Origin: an uncultured Selenomonadales bacterium
GTDB taxonomy: Bacteria; Bacillota_C; Negativicutes; Selenomonadales; Selenomonadaceae
Reading direction: 5' to 3'
DNA: 6,521 bases
Assembly (NCBI GenBank): GCA_937916025.1
Contig: CALGGX010000468.1
Span: 1-6,521, forward strand
The notes under the pieces are model-generated. The model did no database searches and was not told where the DNA came from. It worked only from the letters and a program-made list of their open reading frames with translations. Below, piece after piece: positions 1 to 5,845 of this stretch (positions are counted from its first letter, which is position 1; every line of letters starts with the position of its first letter). Both the position numbers and the translations under genes were made by a program.

Positions 1-6
1 ACCCTC

Positions 7-25
7 GAAAGTATTGCATACTTTC
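7..25. repeat. Perfect 8-bp inverted repeat (small hairpin)
   Basis: GAAAGTAT at 7-14 is the exact reverse complement of ATACTTTC at 18-25, separated by the 3-nt loop TGC. It lies 64 nt downstream of the acylphosphatase stop on the minus strand. No T-run follows on either strand and the stem is AT-rich, so it is not a convincing intrinsic terminator. It could be a weak RNA hairpin or part of a regulatory site for the next gene beyond the left edge. The rest of 1-88 shows no supportable gene. Confidence 0.4.
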
Positions 26-88
26 AACGCTTCAGATGTTTAATGTCGATATTGCATTCTGCCGACAATCGAAACTCACGACGTGATT

Positions 89-448
89 TCAATACAAAAT
101 GCCGAATTTCGTTTCGCCGTTGACAACATCAATGTCGTCGATATCGAGTTGCGTGACTTTTGCATAGCCGTTGCCGCGTTTGATGCGCGCAATCAAGTCG
201 TCGAGTTGCTCGACCGTGCCCTGAATTTCCATCGTCACCGTGCCGTCGTCCATATTTTTGACCCAGCCGGTTATGCCGCGCTTTTTCGCTTCCGTCTGCA
301 CAAAAAACCGAAAGCCCACGCCCTGAACCCTGCCATGCGCACGCCCCGCGCGCCGAATTTTGTTCGTCATATCCATGTCAACCGGAACCTCCTCTTCGCC
401 TTCCGAACCGAAAAAATTCTTCAGCCAATCTTTTACCGAACTAATCAT
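89..448 (-). CDS. acyP: Acylphosphatase with N-terminal extension
   Basis: Acylphosphatases (EC 3.6.1.7) hydrolyse carboxyl-phosphate bonds of small acyl phosphates such as acetyl or carbamoyl phosphate in the cytosol. From ATG 448 the protein is 119 residues, against about 90 for the family. The acylphosphatase domain begins near residue 29 and carries the phosphate-binding signature GRVQGVGFRFF (39-49), whose last Arg is the usual phosphate ligand, and the GITGWVKNMDDGTV block with the catalytic Asn. The extra N-terminus (MISSVKDWLKNFFG, then an acidic stretch) looks like a short amphipathic helix. ATG 448 lies 2 nt after the U32 stop and has a weak GGTGA Shine-Dalgarno 6 nt upstream. A TTG at 454 has no ribosome-binding site. 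An internal ATG at 376 is preceded by AGGAGG (388-393) with 11-nt spacing and would give a conventional 95-residue enzyme. Family is certain; start is not. Confidence 0.93.
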   Translation of the reverse strand: MISSVKDWLKNFFGSEGEEEVPVDMDMTNKIRRAGRAHGRVQGVGFRFFVQTEAKKRGITGWVKNMDDGTVTMEIQGTVEQLDDLIARIKRGNGYAKVTQLDIDDIDVVNGETKFGILY

Positions 449-450
449 GC

Positions 451-1656
451 TCAATCACCCGTGCGGAGCAGAGCCCACGGCTCGACCGCCCGCTCCAATC
501 TGATTTTTACCAACTGTTGTGCATGGGGCGCGGCGGCGATTGAATTTCCGTCCGTATCCGTCATCGAATTCAATCGCTGAACGAACGATGCTCCGCGCGG
601 AAGAAGTATTTCAATCATGCGCCCGACTTCAATCTTGCCGCGTTGCTCGACAAGTGCTTCGCCCGACTCCCGATCGTACTCGCGAACAATGCCGAGAAAT
701 TCCGACGTCCGCTCCGACTTCGAGCTGTCGCCGGTCATCGTGCCGTTCCGATCCTCGACAAAAAATCCGGTCGTGAACGGACGATGCGCCGTCTTGTCGA
801 TCTCTTCAATCCATTCCGCGCGGATTCGGAAATGCTCGGGATCGGCAAAGTATTCATCAATCGCCTCGCGATACACCTTCACTGTCGACGCCACGTAATG
901 CACAGACTTCATTCGCCCTTCGATCTTCAGCGAAGACACGCCGCTCGCAATCACTTTGTCGAGATACGGCAGAAGACACAAATCCTTCGAGTTCATGACG
1001 TACGCGCCATGCTCGTCCTCGCCGACAGAAAAAAATTCGCCCGGGCGTTTTTCCTCGACAAGCGCATACTTCCAACGACATGAATGAGTGCAACGCCCTT
1101 GATTGCCGTCGCGCCCCGTCAAGTAATGCGATAACCAGCAACGTCCGGAGTATGAAAGACACATCGCGCCGTGAACGAACATCTCCAATTCGACGTCGGA
1201 ATTTCCGGCAATGAATTTGATCTCGTCAAACGACAGCTCGCGCGCGAGAACAATTCGACTCGCTCCCAAATCCCGCCATGCATTGACGGCTCTGAAGTTG
1301 GTGACGTTTGCCTGTGTCGAAACATGCAACTCCGCGCGGCGGACGATTTTTTTTGCAATCGAGAACACGCCGAGATCGGAGATCAAAAGCGCGTCGATTC
1401 CGATCCGATCGAGAAATGCAATGTAATTTTCGAGCGGCGCGATATCGGCATTATGCGCGAAGATGTTGACGGCGACGTAGATTTTTTTGCCGAGCGCGTG
1501 AGTGAATTCGACGGCGGCGATCAATTCGTCGTCACTGAAATTATCGCCGAAAGCGCGAAGGCTGAACTCGCGCCCGCCGACATACACCGCGTCCGCTCCG
1601 TAAATCAGCGCGACTTTTAATTTTTCGAGATTGCCTGCCGGCGCGAGCAGTTCCAA
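451..1656 (-). CDS. U32 family protein, TrhP/YrrO-like (probable tRNA hydroxylation protein)
   Basis: This is a 'peptidase U32' family protein of 401 residues. Characterised relatives TrhP (E. coli YegQ; B. subtilis YrrN/YrrO) are needed for prephenate-dependent formation of 5-hydroxyuridine at the tRNA wobble position, so the peptidase name is historical. Visible are the N-terminal ELLAPAGNLEKL barrel start, the U32 signature at about 158-176 (EMF..GAMC....GRCWLS), four cysteines that fit a metal or Fe-S site (about C166, C173, C189, C193), the SLKIEGRMKS block, and a C-terminal domain of about 80 residues beginning near EFLGIV that resembles the U32 C-terminal domain. I choose TTG 1656 because AAGGGAG lies 8 nt upstream; another TTG at 1674 would add six residues but has no ribosome-binding site. 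The start is 14 nt after the DUF268 stop. Only one U32 gene is seen, whereas Bacillus carries two in tandem. tRNA role is inferred by family; other U32 members act on rRNA or ubiquinone. Confidence 0.92.
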   Translation of the reverse strand: MELLAPAGNLEKLKVALIYGADAVYVGGREFSLRAFGDNFSDDELIAAVEFTHALGKKIYVAVNIFAHNADIAPLENYIAFLDRIGIDALLISDLGVFSIAKKIVRRAELHVSTQANVTNFRAVNAWRDLGASRIVLARELSFDEIKFIAGNSDVELEMFVHGAMCLSYSGRCWLSHYLTGRDGNQGRCTHSCRWKYALVEEKRPGEFFSVGEDEHGAYVMNSKDLCLLPYLDKVIASGVSSLKIEGRMKSVHYVASTVKVYREAIDEYFADPEHFRIRAEWIEEIDKTAHRPFTTGFFVEDRNGTMTGDSSKSERTSEFLGIVREYDRESGEALVEQRGKIEVGRMIEILLPRGASFVQRLNSMTDTDGNSIAAAPHAQQLVKIRLERAVEPWALLRTGD

Positions 1657-1670
1657 TTGAAATTCTCCCT

Positions 1671-2520
1671 TCAAACGTCGATTGCCAATTTCTTTTTCTT
1701 GAATGCGAAAAGCCCCGTGAAACCGCCCTTGCCCTCGAACTTCAGCCGATTGTCGGAAACAAATTCCATTACATCTCCGTCAAAACCGTCCGTAAAGCAA
1801 GTGTTAATCTTATACCCGGCGATATAACTGAACTCCTGCAATTCCAATTCCGGCGCGAGCTCGTCGATAATCGTCGTCGGTCGGAAAATTCGATGCGCAT
1901 TGAAGATCAGCTTGTCTTCATGACCGACGGGAACGGAAAGATAGAACCAACCGCCGACTTTGATCTTGCGTTTAATCGCATGCAAAGCCTTGCTCCAGCC
2001 GTTGTAATCGACGGGATCGCTGTATCGACCGAGTCCGAAGTGCTCGAGCGCGCACAGCGAAGACAATGTCTGAATCGAGTCGTCCGGAATGTTATCCAAA
2101 TTCATGGCGTCCGCCTGAATGAAACTCACGCCGTCGATGCGATGATTCATCGGGCGAATGTCGAGCAAGGTCACTTGAATGTTCATTGCGAGCAGATGGG
2201 CGATAAAGCCGTCGACACGCGAGCCGATATCGTAGGCATGTTTCGCGCCCGACTCGTAAATCCGACGCGCACCCCAAATGTCTTGGAAGAAATAATCGCC
2301 GTAAGAGCCCGCTTCTTGAATGCAATCGGTAATCAACGCCCAATTGTTGTTGTCATCGAGCGGGAATTTTTTCAACGCCCCTTGTGTGTGTGTGTGTGTC
2401 GGAAAATGAATTGTATTGCCGAATGTACTCGGCGCGATCTTCGGCAAACAACTCTCCGAGTGCTTGATTAAGTTCCTGTTGCGAGTGAAATTGTCGCCCG
2501 CGCAGTTTGTTTACGTCCAT
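1671..2520 (-). CDS. DUF268 methyltransferase-like protein, reading frame broken at a (TG)8 repeat
   Basis: The best start is ATG 2520, 15 nt after the mltG stop, with a purine-rich AAGAAGAG 7 nt upstream. Its frame runs through MDVNKLRGRQFHSQQELNQA and on to the TG repeat, then hits TGA at 2353. The remaining DUF268 domain continues in the other frame (about 2399 to the TGA at 1671). Adding one repeat unit or removing two would fuse them into 283 or 281 residues. In the 283-residue form I see EAGSYGDYFFQDIWGARRI, a SAM-site-like YDIGSRVDGF (97-106), ALEHFGLGRYSDP (158-170), GGWFYLSVPVG (190-200) and FNAHRIF (207-213), all typical of DUF268 (PF03269). These are Rossmann methyltransferase-like proteins often found near surface-glycan genes; no reaction is proven. 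No stop or decay occurs elsewhere, so the gene looks selected. In Bacillus this slot holds the O-methyltransferase yrrM. Alternatives are phase variation, sequence error, or a fresh pseudogene. Confidence 0.82.
2353..2520 (-). CDS. 55-residue product of the DUF268 5' frame as it stands here (OFF-state peptide)
   Basis: This is what ribosomes starting at ATG 2520 would make from the sequence as given: 41 residues of the true N-terminus, a THTHT stretch encoded by the repeat, then nine out-of-frame residues (RGVEKIPAR) and TGA at 2355-2353. It is the truncated OFF form of the DUF268 gene and probably not functional. Termination here would leave about 700 nt of message untranslated before the next start (the U32 gene at 1656). 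Confidence 0.6.
   Translation of the reverse strand: MDVNKLRGRQFHSQQELNQALGELFAEDRAEYIRQYNSFSDTHTHTRGVEKIPAR
2383..2399. repeat. Dinucleotide microsatellite (TG)8T, read as (AC)8A in the gene
   Basis: Seventeen bases of perfect TG alternation, read as AC on the coding minus strand, encode alternating Thr and His between the N-terminal segment and the DUF268 domain. It sits about 40 codons into the gene and exactly where the frame changes. Tract length modulo three units decides whether the domain is translated: 9 or 6 units ON, 8 or 7 units OFF. I see no comparable dinucleotide tract elsewhere in the window. Confidence 0.95.
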
Positions 2521-2535
2521 TGATCAGCTCTTCTT

Positions 2536-3783
2536 TCATCGATATTGATTGACGAGCGCGAGATGCTCCTCGTACGAGTGTGAATAATGATTATGCCCGT
2601 TCCGGTCGGCGACGAAGTAGAGATAATCCGTATTTGCCGGATACAGCACGGCTTCAATCGCATCGAGCCCGGGATTTGCAATCGGTCCGGGCGTCAAGCC
2701 GTAATTCTGATATGTGTTGTAAGGCGAATTGATTTGCGTGTCTTCAATCGTCACGTCTTCCTTCGGCGCGTCCATCAGATATTGCAACGACGCGTCCGTT
2801 TGCAAAGGCATTCCGAGTTCGAGTCGTTTGAAAAACACTTGCGCCACGATCGGACGATCTTCCGCGTAACGGACTTCTTTTTCGACAATCGAAGCGAGCG
2901 TAACCAGATCGTAAATCGACAAGCCCTCGTCCGCCGCGCGTCGACGCATCGACGGCGTCAATCGCTGATCGAAATCCTCTGCCATCAAATTCAAAATCTC
3001 GCCGATCTCGACATCGCTCTCGACCGTGTAAGTATCCGGAAACAGGAAGCCCTCGCATCTGAAGAATGTATTGCGGCGATTCTCGACGTAAGAGTACGGC
3101 GCAAAAGTTTCAGCTTCATACAGAAATTCGTCTTCGTTGGCAAGCCCTACGCGCTCGAGCCGCCGAGCTATGTCTTTAACCGTGAAGCCCTCGGGAATGG
3201 TGAACGTGACATATTCCTGCTCGCCCGCGAGGAGTTTATCGAAAACTGCCGTGTAAGTCATGCCGGTCTTGAAATTGTACGTGCCGATCTTCAGCTGATC
3301 GCCGTAGCCATGCAGTTTCGTCAGCAATCGGAAGCGCAACGAACTGTCGATGATGTTTGCCTGCTCGAGCGCGCGTCCGATCTCGCGAGCATCCATGCCC
3401 GGGCGAATTTTCATTTTGACATGCTTACCCGGCTCCGCGTCGACATTGCTTCCGTCCGGGATAAACGTCCACGCGCCGATTGCCGCAATGATCAATACCG
3501 CAACGCCGAAGATCGCCGTATTAACCGCCGTCGCGATGCCGCCGAACCAACCGCCGAAGCCTTTGAACGGATTGCCGAAGTCCGGCATTTCCAATTTCGG
3601 AAGTTCCAAGCCGCCGAACCAATCCGTAATTTTGTCGACAATGCCGGTTTTTTCCTGTCGCCGAAGAAGTTTTTCGTCGACATGCCGATTTTTGTCTCGA
3701 AAATGAATTATATTGCCCCTGTCGTTTTTCGGCTCGCCGAACGAGTCTTTGTCAAAAGGCTTCGGCTTCGTATTGCGCCTCAT
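2536..3783 (-). CDS. mltG: Endolytic murein transglycosylase MltG (YceG-like)
   Basis: MltG is an inner-membrane lytic transglycosylase that cuts nascent glycan strands and ends their polymerisation by the wall synthases. The 415-residue protein has a cytoplasmic N-terminus of about 87 residues, one membrane helix at about 88-108 (AIFGVAVLIIAAIGAWTF), a LysM-like region (about 120-210) and the YceG domain. That domain shows EGFLFPDTY (244-252), LASIVEKEV (296-304) with catalytic Glu about E301 (E. coli E218), LQTDASLQY, and NYGLTPGPIANPG (360-372). The C-terminus HYSHSYEEHL matches the family end. The cytoplasmic tail is longer than in E. coli and carries a Phe/Gly-rich stretch just before the membrane (about 56-83). 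ATG 3783 overlaps the DUF1292 stop as ATGA, with GAGGAAG 7 nt upstream, indicating translational coupling. Confidence 0.97.
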   Translation of the reverse strand: MRRNTKPKPFDKDSFGEPKNDRGNIIHFRDKNRHVDEKLLRRQEKTGIVDKITDWFGGLELPKLEMPDFGNPFKGFGGWFGGIATAVNTAIFGVAVLIIAAIGAWTFIPDGSNVDAEPGKHVKMKIRPGMDAREIGRALEQANIIDSSLRFRLLTKLHGYGDQLKIGTYNFKTGMTYTAVFDKLLAGEQEYVTFTIPEGFTVKDIARRLERVGLANEDEFLYEAETFAPYSYVENRRNTFFRCEGFLFPDTYTVESDVEIGEILNLMAEDFDQRLTPSMRRRAADEGLSIYDLVTLASIVEKEVRYAEDRPIVAQVFFKRLELGMPLQTDASLQYLMDAPKEDVTIEDTQINSPYNTYQNYGLTPGPIANPGLDAIEAVLYPANTDYLYFVADRNGHNHYSHSYEEHLALVNQYR

Positions 3784-4100
3784 CCGACATCTTCCTCATC
3801 ATCGAAGAGTTTTTCGTACGCCGCCTGCACTCGATCAAACTCCTCGTCCGTCGGCTCGATGTACAAATCCTCGCCGTTCTCGTCGACGACGATTTTTGAG
3901 ATGATGACCTCCGGCTCGTAATCCTCCGCCTGCTCGTCTTCATCAATCGAGATCAAAATCGCGAAGCGATCTCCGTCAATCGGCAATACCAACTCCTCGC
4001 TGTAGAGGTAAACATTGCCCTCGTCGTCTTTCATTTCGACTATAACGCCTTCGTCTTCAATCGGCTTCTCAACCGGCTTGTCATGCTTTTTCTTCGACAT
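3780..4100 (-). CDS. DUF1292 (YrzB-like) small acidic protein
   Basis: A 106-residue, strongly acidic protein of unknown function. The core, from VIVEMKDDEGNVYLY to about EDLYIEPTDEEFD, matches the DUF1292 family that sits between ruvX and mltG, or next to ireB, in many Bacillota. The N-terminus is lysine-rich ([13 protein letters not shown]); the C-terminus is almost all Asp/Glu (LFDDEEDVG). No signal peptide, membrane helix or cysteine is visible, so it is presumably a cytosolic binding protein. ATG 4100 lies inside ruvX, giving a 20-nt overlap, with AAAGGAG (4107-4113) spaced 6 nt. Its stop overlaps the mltG start by four bases. Conserved linkage suggests a role tied to its neighbours, but none has been assigned. 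Confidence 0.92.
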   Translation of the reverse strand: MSKKKHDKPVEKPIEDEGVIVEMKDDEGNVYLYSEELVLPIDGDRFAILISIDEDEQAEDYEPEVIISKIVVDENGEDLYIEPTDEEFDRVQAAYEKLFDDEEDVG

Positions 4101-4530
4101 TGCGTTCTCCTTTCAATGCAATCGAATTGAGATATCCCTGCAAAATGTAGACCGCCGCCATCTTGTCGATGACTTTTTTTCGCTTGGCGCGACTCAAATC
4201 GGCTTCGAGAAGCGAGCGTTCAGCCGCCACGGTCGAGAGACGCTCATCCCAAAACACAATCTCTATTGCAGGAAATGCCGCGCGGATTTTGTCGGCGAAG
4301 TCGCGCACGATCTTGCAACGCTCGCCCTCGGTGCCGTTCATGTGTTTCGGAAGTCCGATCACCAACATCGACACTTCTCGGAGCGATATGAACTCGCCGA
4401 GCTTTCGGAGATCGTCGCGGACGATCGAACGGCGGATTGTATCGAGCGGTTGCGCCGTCAAGCCGAGCGGATCACTGATTGCCAGACCGATCGTCTTATC
4501 GCCGATATCGAGAGACATTGCGCGCGTCAC
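4081..4530 (-). CDS. ruvX: RuvX/YqgF family Holliday-junction resolvase-like nuclease
   Basis: RuvX (YqgF) is an RNase H-fold nuclease proposed to resolve Holliday junctions and, in some bacteria, to take part in rRNA 5'-end processing or anti-termination. The 149 residues show the first metal-binding Asp in [18 protein letters not shown] (D8), [14 protein letters not shown] (56-69), [12 protein letters not shown] (93-104) and the C-terminal [14 protein letters not shown] (121-134) with the last conserved Asp. I choose GTG 4530 over ATG 4518 because GGAG lies 8 nt upstream and because the ATG would remove the start of the first beta strand. GTG overlaps the ireB stop as GTGA, so the two are probably translationally coupled. 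A longer open frame to 4704 only reads antisense-free through ireB and is not the gene. Length fits the family (about 140). Confidence 0.95.
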   Translation of the reverse strand: MTRAMSLDIGDKTIGLAISDPLGLTAQPLDTIRRSIVRDDLRKLGEFISLREVSMLVIGLPKHMNGTEGERCKIVRDFADKIRAAFPAIEIVFWDERLSTVAAERSLLEADLSRAKRKKVIDKMAAVYILQGYLNSIALKGERNVEEKA

Positions 4531-4778
4531 TTTTTGATCTCCAAATACGTCCGCACCAATTCTTCCAATAATTCGTCGCGCTCGACCTTTCGTATTGTCG
4601 AACGCGCATCGAGATGGCTCGTGATGTACGCCGGATCGCCCGACAGCAGGTAGCCTACCAACTGATGCACGGGATTGTAGCCCTTTTCCGTCATTGCGTT
4701 GCAAGCATTGCGAATGACCGTTTCCGCGCGATTTTCTTCAACTCCGAACTTAAACATCATCGTCTCGTCATTTGACAT
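4527..4778 (-). CDS. ireB: IreB family regulatory phosphoprotein (UPF0297/DUF965, YrzL)
   Basis: An 83-residue protein of the IreB/UPF0297 family. In Enterococcus faecalis IreB is phosphorylated by the wall-sensing Ser/Thr kinase IreK and lowers intrinsic cephalosporin resistance. The family core is very clear: [23 protein letters not shown], then [22 protein letters not shown]. The N-terminus [11 protein letters not shown] keeps a Thr (T6) that lines up with one of the two phosphorylated threonines of E. faecalis IreB; the other position seems to be Ser. Whether this organism has an IreK-type kinase cannot be told from here. ATG 4778 has a near-ideal GAGGTGAT site (4782-4789). It begins 33 nt after the asd stop, with no terminator between them. 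In most Bacillota the gene just upstream is alaS rather than asd. Confidence 0.96.
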   Translation of the reverse strand: MSNDETMMFKFGVEENRAETVIRNACNAMTEKGYNPVHQLVGYLLSGDPAYITSHLDARSTIRKVERDELLEELVRTYLEIKK

Positions 4779-4781
4779 GTT

Positions 4782-4789
4782 ATCACCTC
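4782..4789 (-). promoter_or_regulatory. Strong Shine-Dalgarno site of ireB
   Basis: GAGGTGAT is an eight-base match to the 16S rRNA anti-Shine-Dalgarno complement, ending 3 nt before ATG 4778. It is the best site in the window and sits within the short asd-ireB gap, allowing independent entry of ribosomes. Confidence 0.85.
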
Positions 4790-4811
4790 ATTATTCGACG
4801 ATCGAAAAACG

Positions 4812-5837
4812 TCACGGATTGTTGATGATATACTCCGCAATCTGAAGTGCGTTGAGTGCCGCGCCTTTTCTGATCTGATCGCCGCAAACCCAGAAATTCA
4901 GTCCGTGATCGATCGAAAAATCTTTCCGAAGCCGCCCGACCTCGACATCGTCTTTGCCGGAAGTCAACAGCGGTTGCGGATAAATCATCTCGCTCGGTTC
5001 GTCTCGAAGTACGACGCCCGGGAATTTTCGCAAGGCTTCGCGCGCCGCCTCGAGCTCGACTTCCGACTCAAATTCGACATTCACCGACTCCGCATGACTG
5101 CGATACACCGGAACTCGAACCGTCGTTGCCGTAATTCGCATCGCATCATCTTCCATGATCTTGCGCGTCTCGTCGATCATCTTCATCTCTTCCTTCGTGT
5201 AGAGATTGTCTTTGAAGACATCGATTTGCGGCAGAAGATTGAACGCGATCTGATAATGTTTGTCGAGCGAAGCAACCGGCAACACTTTCGGCTCGACGGG
5301 GCGGTTGTTGACAATCGCATCGACTTCGGTCTCGAGCTCCTGCATGCCCTCGCGCCCCGCGCCGCTCACCGCCTGATATGTCGAAACGACGACGCGTTTG
5401 ATTTTTGACAGCTCGTAGAGCGGTTTGAGTGCCATGACCATGATGATCGTCGAGCAGTTCGGATTGGCAATAATGCCTTTATGCCGGGCGATCGCCTGCG
5501 GATTGACTTCCGGCACGACGAGCGGCACTTCCGGATCCATTCTGAAATTGCTCGAGTTGTCGATGACGACGGCTCCGGCTTTCACGGCGGCGGGTGCAAA
5601 CAGTTTGCTCGCGGCTCCTCCCGCAAACAACGCAAAATCGATGCCCTCGAAAGAATCATTCGTCGTCTCTTCGACGGTGTACTCGTGCCCCATGAAATTG
5701 ATCTTCTTGCCGGCGGAACGACTTGACGCGAGCAATTTCAATTCGCCGAAGGGAAAATTGCGCTCCTCGATGAGTTTCAAAAATTCCTGACCGACCGCTC
5801 CGGTTGCGCCGACGATTGCCGTATTGTATTTCTTCAT
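4812..5837 (-). CDS. asd: Aspartate-semialdehyde dehydrogenase
   Basis: Asd (EC 1.2.1.11) reduces L-aspartyl-4-phosphate with NADPH to aspartate semialdehyde, the branch point to lysine/diaminopimelate, threonine and methionine, and so feeds peptidoglycan synthesis. The 341 residues are full length. Visible are the nucleotide-binding VGATGAVGQEF (9-19), NPNCSTI (125-131) with catalytic Cys128, STYQAVSGAGREGM (152-165), RVPVYRSHAES (241-251) with the probable acid-base His248, and KGAALNALQIAEYI near the end. The Cys and His spacing matches the Gram-positive type. ATG 5837 gives the canonical MKKYNTAIVGATGAVG start. Oddly, no Shine-Dalgarno sequence precedes it, only an A/T-rich 8-nt gap after the stop of the outer-membrane gene. 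The native leader may therefore be missing here. Confidence 0.97.
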   Translation of the reverse strand: MKKYNTAIVGATGAVGQEFLKLIEERNFPFGELKLLASSRSAGKKINFMGHEYTVEETTNDSFEGIDFALFAGGAASKLFAPAAVKAGAVVIDNSSNFRMDPEVPLVVPEVNPQAIARHKGIIANPNCSTIIMVMALKPLYELSKIKRVVVSTYQAVSGAGREGMQELETEVDAIVNNRPVEPKVLPVASLDKHYQIAFNLLPQIDVFKDNLYTKEEMKMIDETRKIMEDDAMRITATTVRVPVYRSHAESVNVEFESEVELEAAREALRKFPGVVLRDEPSEMIYPQPLLTSGKDDVEVGRLRKDFSIDHGLNFWVCGDQIRKGAALNALQIAEYIINNP

Positions 5838-5845
5838 AAAAAATT

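Noticed and set aside
1347..1354. A8 coding-strand run in the U32 gene as another slippage switch (also seven-base runs at 1492-1498 and 4174-4180)
   Set aside because: The genes are in frame through these runs, the runs encode conserved Lys-Lys positions, and such lengths are common in this composition.
2400..2447. TTG at 2447 as the real start of the DUF268 protein
   Set aside because: No ribosome-binding site precedes it, and the residues before the repeat are out-of-frame translation of the well-started ATG 2520 frame.
1893..2471. Plus-strand open frame of 192 codons opposite the DUF268 gene
   Set aside because: It is antisense to the DUF268 domain, whose motifs are unmistakable on the minus strand. 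It reads through the TG repeat only because the repeat has no stops in that frame.
2587..3921. Long plus-strand open frame (444 codons) opposite mltG and the DUF1292 gene
   Set aside because: It lies entirely antisense to two clearly recognised genes, its translation is Arg/Ile/Phe-rich with no family motif, and it arises from the biased codon use of the minus-strand genes.
4531..4704. Upstream extension of ruvX to 4704
   Set aside because: It would overlap most of ireB, and the added residues resemble no RuvX protein. GTG 4530 has a good Shine-Dalgarno site.
4779..4811. Terminator or promoter between asd and ireB
   Set aside because: The 33-nt gap has the ireB ribosome-binding site and no stable hairpin with a T-run; no -35/-10 pair can be supported.
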